From NCBI GenBank assembly GCA_046566145.1, contig JBKHXF010000015.1, positions 62,001-126,000 of the forward strand: 64,000 bases of DNA. Reading direction: 5' to 3'. Shown piece after piece: positions 17,604 through 28,083 of the stretch. Source of the DNA: JBKHXF01 sp046566145. Its GTDB lineage: Bacteria > Actinomycetota > Nitriliruptoria > Nitriliruptorales > Nitriliruptoraceae. The position numbers were made by a program, and so were the translations under genes. The notes below the pieces were generated by a model. The model had not been told where the DNA came from. It saw only the letters and a list, made by a program, of their open reading frames with translations, and made no database searches. The stretch's first letter is position 1; each line of letters opens with the position of its first letter.

Positions 17604-18533
17604 ATGACCCACCACCTCCGCCCCGACGGCGTCACGGCCGACCAGGACGCGCTGCGTGCCCGGCTCGCCCCGCCGGCGCCGACCGTCGAGGCGCCGGTGC
17701 TCGTGCTCGACCCGGCCGCCGTCGACGACCCGGGGCACCCCCACACCGGGGTGCTGCTCGGGGCGCTGCTGCGCGCCGCCCTCGGCGTGCTGGAGCAGGA
17801 CGCCCCGGTCACGTCCGTCTCCGCGACGCTGCACCGGATCCCCGCGCTCGCCGACGTGACCGCCGGCGCCGCCGAGCCGGTGGTGGTCGTGGCCGCGGCG
17901 ATGGACCGCACGACCGCCGAGGCACGCTCGACGCAGCCGGCGCGGGGGCACGGCGCCCCGGTCGCCGAGCTCACCGTCGAGGCGGCCGGGCACGCGGAGG
18001 TGATGCGCGCCGGCGACCTGCTCGACCTGGCCCGCCGGGTCGACCCCGACACCCCGGAGCTCGACGTCGCCGGTCTGCACGGTCCGTGCGTGGTGTGTGG
18101 CTGGCAGGCCGACGTCGGGCTCGGGCTGGCCCCGCGCGACGCGGGACCGGACGCGGCGGCGCTGCTGTGGATCCCGCCGGATGCCACGTCGGGCGGCGAC
18201 CGGGACGCGCGACGCCGACGCATCCCTGGGTCGCGACGCTCCGAGCCCGAGACGCTCGTCGGGGTGTGGGCGCTGCTCGCGGTGCTGCCCTGCGCGGCGC
18301 GCTGGGCGGCCCGGGGCGCGCTCGGGACGAGCACGATCTCCTCGTGCACCGGCGTCCACGCGCAGGTGCTGTCCCGGCCGGAGGCCTACACGCCCCTGCG
18401 TGTCGTCGCCGCCCTCGACGAGGACGCGGCCGCCGGGCCGGGCGCCGACGTGCGGACCCGTGTCGCGGTCGTCGACGACGAGGACGTCGTCCACGTCGTC
18501 GCCACGGTGACCCACGCCCACGGGAGCCGCTGA
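17604..18533 (+). CDS. Hotdog-fold (thioesterase-like) protein, putative
   Basis: 309-aa protein without obvious membrane or signal segments. Residues about 45-85 (HPHTGVLLGALLRAAL ... VTSVSATLHRIP) resemble the N-terminal half of double-hotdog thioesterase-like proteins, and GPCVVCGW near 155-162 recalls the CFVCGP motif of a common actinobacterial hotdog family whose second half ends in an AxATW-like strand (here VVATVTHAHG). Function and substrate are unknown. ATG 17604 is the first start after a -10. It is convergent with the GNAT gene across a hairpin. Confidence 0.45.
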   Translation: MTHHLRPDGVTADQDALRARLAPPAPTVEAPVLVLDPAAVDDPGHPHTGVLLGALLRAALGVLEQDAPVTSVSATLHRIPALADVTAGAAEPVVVVAAAMDRTTAEARSTQPARGHGAPVAELTVEAAGHAEVMRAGDLLDLARRVDPDTPELDVAGLHGPCVVCGWQADVGLGLAPRDAGPDAAALLWIPPDATSGGDRDARRRRIPGSRRSEPETLVGVWALLAVLPCAARWAARGALGTSTISSCTGVHAQVLSRPEAYTPLRVVAALDEDAAAGPGADVRTRVAVVDDEDVVHVVATVTHAHGSR

Positions 18534-18555
18534 CCGGCGCCGCGGTCGGCGCCGG
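18534..18555. terminator. Bidirectional hairpin between convergent genes
   Basis: Perfect 8-bp stem, CCGGCGCC at 18534-18541 and GGCGCCGG at 18548-18555, loop of 6 nt. It starts just after the stop of the + gene and ends 3 nt before the stop of the - gene. No U-tract, which is usual at this base composition. Confidence 0.65.
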
Positions 18556-18558
18556 GGG

Positions 18559-19413
18559 TCAGCGCTCGACGAGGAACGTCCGGCCGTGCCGACCGGTCTC
18601 GTCCGACCACTCGTTGACGACCTCGAGCCGACCGTCCTGGCGGCGCTGCACCCGGGCGCGGCCCCCGCCGGTGACGAGCTCGCCCTCGGCGCGGTCGAGC
18701 TCGTGGACGAAGCGGTAGACGAGCAGGTCGCCGGTGAGGATGCCGGCGAGCTCGCCCTCGGTGACGGGGCCGCCGCGGTAGCGGGCCAGGGCCCGGCGAC
18801 CCTCCTGCAGGAACGAGAAGGTCATCCCGGCCATGCGGTCGGTGCCGTCGAGCACGTCCTCGACCACGAACGAGGTGCCGTGCAGGTCGTAGCCGTGGTC
18901 GTCGGCGCGGTGGCGTCCGGCCTCCCAGTCGGTCCGGGTGAGCGCGTAGCCCCACTCCGACGCCCAGCGGCCGTCGGGCAGCGGGTACGTGTCGCGGTAC
19001 CGCGCCTCCATGCGGAACCCGGCGGCGTTGAACGCCCGCTGCATCGGGACGTTCGCCTCGTGGGTGCGGCCGGTGAGCCGGCGGATGTCGTGCGACGCGA
19101 AGTGGTGGTCGGCGAGCTGGCGCAGGACCTCGCGTCCGATGCCGCGGCCGCGCGCACTGGCGGCCACCCGGACCTCCATCTCGGCGTCCTCGCCGTCGAG
19201 GCCGGTGACGAGCGCGAACCCGGCGGGGGCACCGTCGGACACGATGGCCCACCCGAACGCCTCGTCGCTCGCCCAGACGCCCTCGGCGAGGTCCTCGTGC
19301 AGGGCCGGTTCGTCCCAGCCCTGGCGGCGCGCGAGCTCACCGCCCTGCGCGTCGACCTCGACCAGCCACGTCGCGTCCTCGGCCGTGAGCACGCGGAGGT
19401 GGACCTCCGCCAT
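18559..19413 (-). CDS. GNAT family N-acetyltransferase with C-terminal extension
   Basis: 284-aa protein. The GNAT acetyl-CoA core is at about 3-160, with motif A at about 84-104 (MEVRVAASARGRGIGREVL) and motif B near NVPMQRAFNAAGF. The C-terminal 120 residues (about 165-284) form a second, unrecognised beta-rich domain. Substrate unknown. ATG 19413 has GGGAGG 7 nt upstream. A TAGGCT -10 lies at 19478-19473 (complement), inside the end of the upstream mobA-like gene. Confidence 0.75.
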   Translation of the reverse strand: MAEVHLRVLTAEDATWLVEVDAQGGELARRQGWDEPALHEDLAEGVWASDEAFGWAIVSDGAPAGFALVTGLDGEDAEMEVRVAASARGRGIGREVLRQLADHHFASHDIRRLTGRTHEANVPMQRAFNAAGFRMEARYRDTYPLPDGRWASEWGYALTRTDWEAGRHRADDHGYDLHGTSFVVEDVLDGTDRMAGMTFSFLQEGRRALARYRGGPVTEGELAGILTGDLLVYRFVHELDRAEGELVTGGGRARVQRRQDGRLEVVNEWSDETGRHGRTFLVER

Positions 19414-19475
19414 CCCTGGGCCTCCCGTCCTCGTGCTCGCGCGCGCCCCGCTCCACGGACGCCTCCGGCTCGAGC

Positions 19476-20174
19476 CTACCCACGCCGGCGGTCGCTCCGG
19501 TGGGCCCGGAGGGCCACGAGGTCTGCCGAGGTGTCGACGTCCGCTGGTGCCGCGCCGGCGGCCGGCACGTCCACCACCCCGGAGCCCGTCACGAGGTCGC
19601 GACCGCCGCGGTCGCCGGCCCCGGTCAGCCCCTCGGCCAGCTCCTCGATGGACGTCCCGGCGAAGGCGACCGGGTGGCTCCACCGGTCGGTGTGGGCCGT
19701 CCGGGCGATCCCGCGACCGTCCCGTTCCGCCGCGGCGGCTGCGGCCTCCAGCACACCGTCGACCTCCGCGGCCGTGATCCCCGGCTGGTCGGCGAGCACG
19801 ACGGCGACGACGTGCGCGCCGGCCGCTGCGGCCAGCCCCGAGGCGAGCGACCCCGACTGCGGCCCGCCGGCGGGGACCTCGACCAGGGACAGGCGGCGGC
19901 CGTCGAGCCGCCCGCTGCGTGTGGCCGTGCGCAGCGCGGCCTCCACCGCCGGCGCGTCGTGGCCGAGCACGACCACCACCAGGTCCGCGACGCTCTCGCA
20001 GGCGGCCGTCACGGCGTGGACGACGAGCGGGTCGCCGTCGAGTTCGGCGAGCTGCTTGGTGCTCCCGAACCGGCTCGAACGACCAGCCGCGAGCACCACC
20101 ACGGCGCGCCGGACCGCCGTGGAGGTCACGGAGCTGCTGCCTCCGGCGCTGGCCGTCGTGCCGCCGGAGCTCAC
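19476..20174 (-). CDS. MobA/MocA-like nucleotidyltransferase (molybdenum cofactor)
   Basis: 232-aa NTP-transferase. LAAGRSSRFGSTKQL near the N-terminus binds the nucleotide and ADQPGI is the metal-binding Asp motif of MocA/MobA enzymes, which make the MPT-cytosine (or guanine) dinucleotide form of Mo cofactor. In a xanthine-oxidase-family cluster the cytidylyl form (MocA) is expected. GTG 20174 overlaps the coxG stop (GTGA), the pattern of this operon; GTG 20129 with GGAGG is an alternative. Last gene of the cox-like operon. Confidence 0.75.
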   Translation of the reverse strand: MSSGGTTASAGGSSSVTSTAVRRAVVVLAAGRSSRFGSTKQLAELDGDPLVVHAVTAACESVADLVVVVLGHDAPAVEAALRTATRSGRLDGRRLSLVEVPAGGPQSGSLASGLAAAAGAHVVAVVLADQPGITAAEVDGVLEAAAAAAERDGRGIARTAHTDRWSHPVAFAGTSIEELAEGLTGAGDRGGRDLVTGSGVVDVPAAGAAPADVDTSADLVALRAHRSDRRRG

Positions 20175-20821
20175 CGTGATCCGCTCCGGCGACGCCACCA
20201 CAGGATGACGAGGACCACCGCGGCCAGGGCGGCGAGTGGCGCGAGCCGCTTCACCGCCGCCGGCCCGGCGACGTCGAGCAGGTCGAGCGCGTCGTCTCCG
20301 CGTCCGTCCGGCTGCGCGACCTGTCGCGGGCCACCCGCCGGCGCCGGCGCGGGGGAGGGGGGCTGCACGGCCTCGTCCTCCTCGAGGAGTTCTTCGAGGC
20401 GCTCGGCGAAGGTGTCGATGATGCGGGCCCCGACGTCCGCCATCACCCCTCGGCCGAACTGGGCCGGTTTGCCGGTGATCCGGATGTCGGTGGTCACGCT
20501 GACGGCTGTCCGGTCGTCGCCGTCGGGTCGCATGCGCGCGACCACGTCGGCGGTGGCCGTGCCCGCTCCGCGGGCCTCGATGCCGCGCGCGTCGATGCGG
20601 GCCGTCCACGTCTCCCGGTCGGCCTCGACCATCTCGGCGGTGCCGCGGTAGGTCACCGCGATCGGGCCGACCTTGACCTTGACCTTGCCGGTGTAGACGG
20701 TCCCGTCCACCTCCTCGAGGGTCGCGCCCGGCAGGCACGGCGCGACCGCCTCGAGGTCGGTGAGGACCTCGAAGGCGCGCTCGATGCCCACGGGGACGGT
20801 GAACTCGTTGGTGAACTCCAT
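20171..20821 (-). CDS. coxG: CoxG-like SRPBCC protein with C-terminal membrane anchor
   Basis: 216-aa protein: SRPBCC/CoxG domain (about 1-145, opening FTVPVGIERAFEVLTDLEAVAPCLPGA), Pro-rich linker, and a C-terminal helix (about 190-207) ending WWRRR. In Oligotropha CoxG anchors CO dehydrogenase to the membrane; recent work on related proteins points to quinone delivery. ATG start has AGGAG upstream. The 27-bp gap to xdhC is the widest in the operon. Confidence 0.85.
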   Translation of the reverse strand: MEFTNEFTVPVGIERAFEVLTDLEAVAPCLPGATLEEVDGTVYTGKVKVKVGPIAVTYRGTAEMVEADRETWTARIDARGIEARGAGTATADVVARMRPDGDDRTAVSVTTDIRITGKPAQFGRGVMADVGARIIDTFAERLEELLEEDEAVQPPSPAPAPAGGPRQVAQPDGRGDDALDLLDVAGPAAVKRLAPLAALAAVVLVILWWRRRSGSR

Positions 20822-20848
20822 GCGTGCTCTCCTGCGGTCGTGGCTGCC

Positions 20849-21980
<1,132 letters not shown>

Positions 21981-21988
<8 letters not shown>

Positions 21989-23150
21989 GCGCACCGCTCC
22001 TGTCCCCGTGCCCCGCGACGACCGCCGCCAGGTGCTCCAGCGCGGCGAGGCTGTGCCCCTCGACGAGCTCGTCGACGTGGGGGAGCGCCGCGGCCATGCC
22101 GCCGGCGGTCGGTGCGAAGCCGGCCCGTCCCGCCCGCGGGTTCGCCCACACGACCCGGTGCGCGAGGCGTCCCAGCCGTGCCATCTGCTCCGCGAGCGCC
22201 TCCACGTCGCCGGTCTCCCACCCGTCGCTGAGCACCACGACCACGGCCCCGCGAGCGACCCCCCGCTGCCCCCAGCGGTCGAGGAAGTCCCGCAGCGTCT
22301 CCCCGAGCCGGGTGCCGCCGGACCAGTCCGGTACGGCGGCCGAGACCGCCCGCATGGCCGTGTCGGCGTCACGGTGGCCGAGTTCGTCGGTGATCCGCGT
22401 CAGGCGGGTGCCGAGCGTGAACACCTCCGTCGGGGCGTCCCGGCCGCGGCGTGCCGCGTGCGCGAAGCGCAGCAGCGCGTCCGCGTAGGCCGACATCGAG
22501 CCGGACACGTCCACGAGCAGCACGACCCGGCGGGGCCGCCGGCGCTGGGTGCGGCGGGCCAGCGGGGTCGCCTCGCCGCCGGCTGCCAGCATGCGGCGCA
22601 CGGTGCGGTGCGGGTCGACCCCGCCGGCGTGGGAACGCCGGTGCCGGCGGGAGCGCCGCCCCTCGCCCGGGAGCGACCACGCGGCCAGCAGCCGCGCGAG
22701 TTCGGCCCGCTCCGCGACGGTGAGGTCGGCGACGTCCCGGTGGCGCAGCCGCTCCTGCGCCGACGCCCGACGGGTCACCGCACGCCCGACCACATCGTCA
22801 CCGGCGTCCTCGGCGGCGCCGCCGACCTGGTCGCCGACGCTGCGCGGCCCGATGCGCACGTCGCGCCGGGCCGCGGTCCGGGCGTGTGCCGCCACCCCAG
22901 AGAAGTAGGCGCCGAACACCCGGTCGTAGCGGTCGAGGTCGTCCGGCCCGGCGCAGAGGGTCAGACGTCCGGCCCAGTAGACGTCCCGTGGCCGGGTCGC
23001 CGACAGGGTGGCGAGCGCCTCCAGGAACGCGTGGACCCGGTCGGGGCTGGCGTCCACGCCGGCGGCGCGGAGCGTGTGGGCGAAGCCGACCGCCGGCGCG
23101 GCCAGGTCCGGGTGCCGGGCGGGGCCAGGGGGCTTGTCGCGGTCAGGCAC
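21981..23150 (-). CDS. coxE: CoxE-like von Willebrand factor A domain protein
   Basis: 389-aa protein with helical N-terminal region (about 1-200) and a VWA domain at about 205-375 with MIDAS motif DVSGS at 214-218. In the CO dehydrogenase system CoxE works with the AAA+ protein CoxD to build the Mo-Cu active site; here it should act on the large subunit of this operon. GTG start; overlaps the MoxR gene by 8 bp and xdhC by 8 bp. Confidence 0.88.
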
Positions 23151-24072
23151 CGGACGCCACCGCCCTGGCGACGAGCGCGCCGACGTCCATGGCCCTGGCC
23201 CGCTCCTGGTCCTCGCGGAACTTCAGCACCGAGCCCAGGGTGCGGGTGGCGAGCACCGGATCGAGGTGCTCCGCGCCCAGCGCCACCAGCGCGCCGGTCC
23301 AGTCGAGCGTCTCCGCCACGCCCGGCGGTTTGAGCAGGTCCTCGTCGCGCAGGACCTGCACGGCGCTGACGACCTCGCGTGCGAGCCGTTCGGTGACGCC
23401 CGGCATGCGGGTGCGCACGATCGCGACCTCGCGCTCGAAGTCGGGGTGGTCCACCCAGTGGTAGTAGCAGCGCCGCTTCAGCGCGTCGTGGACCTCTCGG
23501 GTGCGGTTGGAGGTCAGCACGACCAGCGGCGGGGTGGCGGCCCGCACCGTGCCGAGCTCGGGGACCGACACCGTGAAGTCGGACAGGACCTCGAGCAGCA
23601 ACGCCTCGAACTCGTCGTCGGCACGGTCCACCTCGTCGACGAGCAGCACCGACGGGTCGGTCTCGAGCGCCTGGAGGATCGGACGCGCCACGAGGAAACG
23701 CCGGTCGTAGAGCTCGCCCTCGAGCTCGTCCGCGTCGACGTCCCGGTGGGCTGCCTCGGCGCTGCGCAGGTGCAGGATCTGGCGCGGGAAGTTCCAGTCG
23801 TACAGCGCCTGCGATGCCTCGATGCCCTCGTAGCACTGCAGGCGGATCAGGGGCGCCTCGAGCAGCTGGGCGAGCGCGCCCGCGATGGCCGTCTTGCCGA
23901 CACCGGCGTCGCCCTCGAGGAACAGCGGCCGGCGCAGCGTGACGGCGAGCCACGCGGCCGTCGCCAGGCCCTCGTCGGGCAGGTAGCCGACCGTCTCGAG
24001 GGCGGCGGCGAGCGCCTCCGGCGACGGGGCCCGTTCGGCCCCGCCGCCGGCGGAGGGGTGGGGGGCGCTCAC
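23143..24072 (-). CDS. coxD: MoxR/CoxD-type AAA+ ATPase
   Basis: 309-aa AAA+ ATPase. Walker A GDAGVGKT at 54-61, Walker B VLLVDEVD near 142-149, sensor SNRTREVHDALKRRC. MoxR ATPases pair with VWA proteins as metal-centre chaperones; the next gene is that partner. GTG 24072 overlaps the coxM stop (GTGA). Confidence 0.92.
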   Translation of the reverse strand: MSAPHPSAGGGAERAPSPEALAAALETVGYLPDEGLATAAWLAVTLRRPLFLEGDAGVGKTAIAGALAQLLEAPLIRLQCYEGIEASQALYDWNFPRQILHLRSAEAAHRDVDADELEGELYDRRFLVARPILQALETDPSVLLVDEVDRADDEFEALLLEVLSDFTVSVPELGTVRAATPPLVVLTSNRTREVHDALKRRCYYHWVDHPDFEREVAIVRTRMPGVTERLAREVVSAVQVLRDEDLLKPPGVAETLDWTGALVALGAEHLDPVLATRTLGSVLKFREDQERARAMDVGALVARAVASGA

Positions 24073-24917
24073 CCGGTCGCGGCCTCCAGCGCCCGCCGCG
24101 TCAGCACCTTCGCGAGCTGCTGGCGGTAGGCGGGCGACGCGTTGAGGTCGGACGGCGGGGAGGTGCCGTCGGCGGCCAGCGCCGCGGCGTCGGCGATGGC
24201 GTCGGGACCGGCGCCGGCGAGCGCCCGCTCCGTCGCGTCCGCCCGCACCGGGACCGTCCCCATGTGGGTGAGCCCCACGCGGGCCTCCTCGATGCTGCCG
24301 TTGGACCGCTTCACCAGCGCGGCGCTGCCGACGATCGCCCAGGCCTGCGCGACCCGGTTGAACTTCTGGTAGCTCCAGCGCCAGCTGCCGTCGAGCTTGG
24401 GGACCCGCACCTCGACGACGACCTCGTCGGCGGCGAGGTCGGTCGTGAGGTAGTCGACGAACAGGTCGGCGGCCGCGATCTCGCGGCGTCCACCGGGCCC
24501 CTGCGCGACGACCGACCCGCCGAGCGCGAGCAGCACCGCCGGCAGGTCGCCGGCGGCGTCGCCGTGTGCGAGTGCCCCGCCGATGGTCCCGCGGTGGCGC
24601 ACCTGCGCGTCACCGACCATCCCGGTCACCTCGGCGAGCAGCCCGCAGTGCTCGCGCACCAGCGGGTCGTGCATCACCGTGTGGTGGGTCGTCATCGCGC
24701 CGATGGCGAGGTGGTCCCCGCCGTCGGAGACGCCCCGCAGCTCCTCGACACGGCCGAGGTCGATGACGACCTCGGGCGCCGCGAGCCGCAGCTTCATCAG
24801 CGGCAGGAGGCTGTGCCCACCCGCCAGCAGCTTGGCCTCGTCACCGTGCTCGCCCAGCGCCTCGACGGCGTGGTCGAGCGACTCGGCCCGGACGTACTCG
24901 AAGCTCGCGGGGATCAT
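24069..24917 (-). CDS. coxM: Molybdenum hydroxylase medium (FAD-binding) subunit
   Basis: 282-aa FAD subunit. The two FAD pyrophosphate-binding motifs are present, AGGHSLLPLMK (about 31-41) and TIGGALAHGDAAGDL (about 112-126), with the CO_deh_flav_C domain after 175. It passes electrons from the FeS subunit to an acceptor, perhaps quinone. ATG 24917 overlaps the coxL stop (ATGA). Confidence 0.93.
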   Translation of the reverse strand: MIPASFEYVRAESLDHAVEALGEHGDEAKLLAGGHSLLPLMKLRLAAPEVVIDLGRVEELRGVSDGGDHLAIGAMTTHHTVMHDPLVREHCGLLAEVTGMVGDAQVRHRGTIGGALAHGDAAGDLPAVLLALGGSVVAQGPGGRREIAAADLFVDYLTTDLAADEVVVEVRVPKLDGSWRWSYQKFNRVAQAWAIVGSAALVKRSNGSIEEARVGLTHMGTVPVRADATERALAGAGPDAIADAAALAADGTSPPSDLNASPAYRQQLAKVLTRRALEAATG

Positions 24918-27310
24918 GCCGCACCTCCCTCGGTCGTGCCCGTGGAGCGGGCGGCCTCGATCGCCTCCCACACCTTGCGTGGCGAGGCCGGCATCGAGAT
25001 GTCGGTGACACCGAGCGGACGCAGGGCGTCCACGACGGCGTTGATCACCGCCGGCGGCGACGCGATCGTCCCCGCCTCGCCGACGCCCTTGACCCCGAGC
25101 GGGTTGGACGTCGCGGGGGTCTCGGTGCGCGAGGTGCGGAACGTCGGCAGGTCCGCCGCGGAGGGGACGTGGTAGTCCACCAGCGATCCGGTCACGAGGT
25201 TGCCGTCACCGTCGTAGACGGCCTCCTCGTACAGCGCCTGGGCGATGCCCTGGGCCAGCCCGCCGTGGACCTGCCCCTCGACGATCTGCGGGTTGATGAC
25301 CTTGCCGACGTCGTCCACCGCCACGTAGTCGCGGATGGTGACCTGACCCGTCTCCGTGTCGACCTCCACGGCGCACAGGTGCGTGCCGTGCGGGTAGGAG
25401 AAGTTCTCCGGGTCGACGGTCGCGTCGGAGTCGAGGCTCGGCTCCATGTCCTCCGGGTAGTCGTGCGCCGCGAACACGGCGAGCGCGATGTCCTGGATGG
25501 TGGTGGAGGCGTCGGGTGAGCCCTTCACCGAGAAGGTCCCGGCCTCGAACTCGATGTCGTCCTCGCTCGCCTCGAGCAGGTGCGCCGCGACCTTGCGGGC
25601 CTTGGCGACCACCTTGTCGCAGGCGGACTTGACGGCGTAGCCGCCGACCACGAGCGAGCGGGACCCGTAGGTGTCCATGCCCTTGTGGGCGACGGCGGTG
25701 TCGCCGTGGCGCACCTCCACGTCCTCGTAGGCGACCCCGAGCTCCTCCGCCGCGATCTGTGACCACGCCGTGACGTGTCCCTGGCCGTGCGGGCTGGTGC
25801 CGGTGATGACCTCGACCTTGCCGGTCGGCAGCATCCGGACGCTGGCGTACTCCCAGCCGCCGGCGCCGTAGGCCAGCGACCCGAGCACCCGCGACGGCGC
25901 GAGCCCGCACATCTCGGTGAAGGTCGAGATGCCGATGCCGAGCTGGACCGTGTCGCCACGCTCGCGCCGCTCGGCCTGCTCGGCCCGCAACGCGTCGTAG
26001 CCGAACATCTCCTTGGCCCTGGCGGTCGCGGCCTCGTAGTTGCCCGAGTCGTAGGTGATCCCCGCGATGGTCTCGTAGGGGAACTCCTCGTGGGTGATCC
26101 AGTTGCGCTCGCGCAGCTCGAACGGCTCCATCCCGAGCTCGACCGCGGCCTCGTCGATGAGGCGCTCGATGGCGAAGGTCGCCTCGGGGCGGCCGGCGCC
26201 CCGGTAGGCGTCGGTGGGGGTCTTGTTGGTGAACACGCCGGTGCACTCGAAGCTCAGCGCGTCCATCTTGTAGATCGCGTTGAACATGAAGGCGCCGAGC
26301 AGCGGCACCCCGGGGGTGACCAGTTGCAGGTAGGCGCCCATGTCGGCGAGCAGCTTCACCTTCAGCCCGCGGATGCGGCCGTCGGCGTCGAGCGCCAGGG
26401 ACAGGTCCTGGATCTGGTCACGGCCGTGGATGGTCGCCTGGTAGCCCTCGGAGCGGGTCTCGGTCCACTTCACCGGCTTGCCCAGCGCCCTGGCGAGCAC
26501 CAGGCACAGCGCCTCCTCGGCGTAGACGTTGAGCTTCGAGCCGAACCCGCCGCCGACGTCGGGTGCGACGACGCGCAGTTCGTGCTCGGGGACCCCACAG
26601 GTCAGGGCGAGCATGAGCCGCAGGATGTGGGGCACCTGCGTCGACGACCACAGCGTGAACTCGCGGGCGTCCCGTGGCGGCGAGCACACCACCGAGCGGG
26701 GCTCGATCGCGGTCGGGATGAGCCGCTGGTTGGTGAACCGTCGGGTGACGACGTGCGCGGCGCCGTCGAAGGCGGCGTCCACGTCGCCCGAGACCAGCGG
26801 CCACGTGAAGCACTCGTTGGTGCCCAGCGTGGTGTCGGCCAGCGGCGCGTCGTCGGCGAGCGCGGCCTCCATGTCGACGACCGCCGGCAGTGGCTCGTAG
26901 TCGACGAGCACGTGCTCGAGCGCGTCGACCGCCTCGGCGCGGCTGGTCGCCACCACGCACGCGACGGCGTCGCCGACGTGGCGGACCTCCTCGACCGCGA
27001 GCGGGTGGTGCACCGGGGCCTTCATGTCCTCGGTGACGGGCCAGGCGCACGGCAGGCCGCCCTGCCAGTTCCCGACGAGGTCGGCGCCGGTGTAGGCGGC
27101 CACGACACCGGGCTGGTCCTTCGCGCCGGACACGTCGATGTTCGCGATGCGTGCGTGCGCCATCGGCGAACGCAGCAGCGCGACGTGGAGCATCCCGGGC
27201 AGCTGGATGTTGTCGGTCCAGTTGGTGCGACCGGTCACGAGCCGGGCGTCCTCCTTGCGGAGCTTGGTGACGCCGACGTTCGCGGTCGGGGGCGTGTCGA
27301 GCGCGGTCAT
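24914..27310 (-). CDS. coxL: Molybdenum hydroxylase large subunit, form II CoxL-like
   Basis: 798-aa xanthine-oxidase-family catalytic subunit binding the Mo-MPT cytosine dinucleotide. Active-site loop is AYRGAGR at 368-374, the form II signature; true aerobic CO dehydrogenases (form I) have AYRCSFR with the Cu-binding Cys, which is missing here. GGGFGSK at 253-259 and GVGEAGT near the C-terminus (base Glu) are intact. It should hydroxylate an unknown small molecule; fast CO oxidation is unlikely. ATG start overlaps the coxS stop (ATGA). Confidence 0.93.
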   Translation of the reverse strand: MTALDTPPTANVGVTKLRKEDARLVTGRTNWTDNIQLPGMLHVALLRSPMAHARIANIDVSGAKDQPGVVAAYTGADLVGNWQGGLPCAWPVTEDMKAPVHHPLAVEEVRHVGDAVACVVATSRAEAVDALEHVLVDYEPLPAVVDMEAALADDAPLADTTLGTNECFTWPLVSGDVDAAFDGAAHVVTRRFTNQRLIPTAIEPRSVVCSPPRDAREFTLWSSTQVPHILRLMLALTCGVPEHELRVVAPDVGGGFGSKLNVYAEEALCLVLARALGKPVKWTETRSEGYQATIHGRDQIQDLSLALDADGRIRGLKVKLLADMGAYLQLVTPGVPLLGAFMFNAIYKMDALSFECTGVFTNKTPTDAYRGAGRPEATFAIERLIDEAAVELGMEPFELRERNWITHEEFPYETIAGITYDSGNYEAATARAKEMFGYDALRAEQAERRERGDTVQLGIGISTFTEMCGLAPSRVLGSLAYGAGGWEYASVRMLPTGKVEVITGTSPHGQGHVTAWSQIAAEELGVAYEDVEVRHGDTAVAHKGMDTYGSRSLVVGGYAVKSACDKVVAKARKVAAHLLEASEDDIEFEAGTFSVKGSPDASTTIQDIALAVFAAHDYPEDMEPSLDSDATVDPENFSYPHGTHLCAVEVDTETGQVTIRDYVAVDDVGKVINPQIVEGQVHGGLAQGIAQALYEEAVYDGDGNLVTGSLVDYHVPSAADLPTFRTSRTETPATSNPLGVKGVGEAGTIASPPAVINAVVDALRPLGVTDISMPASPRKVWEAIEAARSTGTTEGGAA

Positions 27311-27810
27311 GACGCCACCTCCTCGCCGCGCATCTCGGCGGCGGCGCGACGCACGGCCCGCACGATGTTGACGTAGCCGGTGCAGCGACAGAGGTTGCCC
27401 TCGAGCCCGTGCCGGATTTCGTCGTCGGTCGGGTCGGGGTTCTCGGCCAGCAGGTCCTTCGCGGCCATGATCATCCCGGGCGTGCAGTACCCACACTGCA
27501 GCCCGTGCTCGACGTGGAACGCCTTCTGCAGCGGATGCCAGCCGGCGGTGGCGTCGCCGTTCATCGTCGGCTCCGCCAGGCCCGACACGGTGTCGACGCT
27601 GCACCCGTCGGCCTGGACGGCGAGGACGGTGCACGACTTCACCGACCGTCCGTCGAGGTGGACGGTGCACGCCCCGCAGTTGGAGGTGTCGCAGCCGACG
27701 TTCGTGCCGGTGTTGGCTCGTTGCTCCCGTAGGTACGAGACGAGCAGCGTCCGAGGTTCGACCTCGTCCGACTGCGTCATCCCGTCGACGGTGATCTCGA
27801 CGCGTGTCAC
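27307..27810 (-). CDS. coxS: Molybdenum hydroxylase small subunit, 2x[2Fe-2S]
   Basis: 167-aa iron-sulfur subunit. Plant-type [2Fe-2S] ligands C40, C45, C48, C60 and the second cluster ligands C106, C109 (QCGYCTPGM) and C141, C143 (CRCTGY). First gene of the eight-gene operon. GTG 27810 has GGGAGG 7 nt upstream. A possible -10, TAGGGT, lies at 27955-27950 on this strand. Confidence 0.95.
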   Translation of the reverse strand: MTRVEITVDGMTQSDEVEPRTLLVSYLREQRANTGTNVGCDTSNCGACTVHLDGRSVKSCTVLAVQADGCSVDTVSGLAEPTMNGDATAGWHPLQKAFHVEHGLQCGYCTPGMIMAAKDLLAENPDPTDDEIRHGLEGNLCRCTGYVNIVRAVRRAAAEMRGEEVAS

Positions 27811-27949
27811 AGGGTTGCCTCCCACTCGTTGCCCGCGCGGTGCGCGGGGCTGGTCGCGGTGGGACCGGTGACGCTGGGACAGGCCCGCGGCGACGCCTCG
27901 CTCGTCACCGCCGGGCCGGCCGGTCCCTCCGTGTTGCTCCCGTGGGGAG

Positions 27950-28037
27950 ACCCTACGACCGCGCCTGCGGCCGCGCTGCAGGGACCCGTCCGGGTGGGGT
28001 CCCCCGTGCGGAGCGCGGAAGCGGTTGCGCGCGCAAC
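27950..28037 (-). promoter_or_regulatory. Upstream region of the cox-like operon with palindrome
   Basis: The 273-bp gap before coxS holds a TAGGGT hexamer (27955-27950) and a perfect 14-bp palindrome GTTGCGCGCGCAAC at 28024-28037 about 70 bp further upstream. The palindrome could be an operator for an unlinked regulator; no regulator gene lies in the operon. Nothing else was seen in the gap. Confidence 0.35.
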
Positions 28038-28083
28038 GTGCGGACGGTGCCACCCGGACACCAGGCGCCCCGGCCCCGGCGCC

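Noticed and set aside
24914..27310. Aerobic CO dehydrogenase (form I)
   Set aside because: The loop is AYRGAGR, not AYRCSFR; the Cu-binding Cys is missing.
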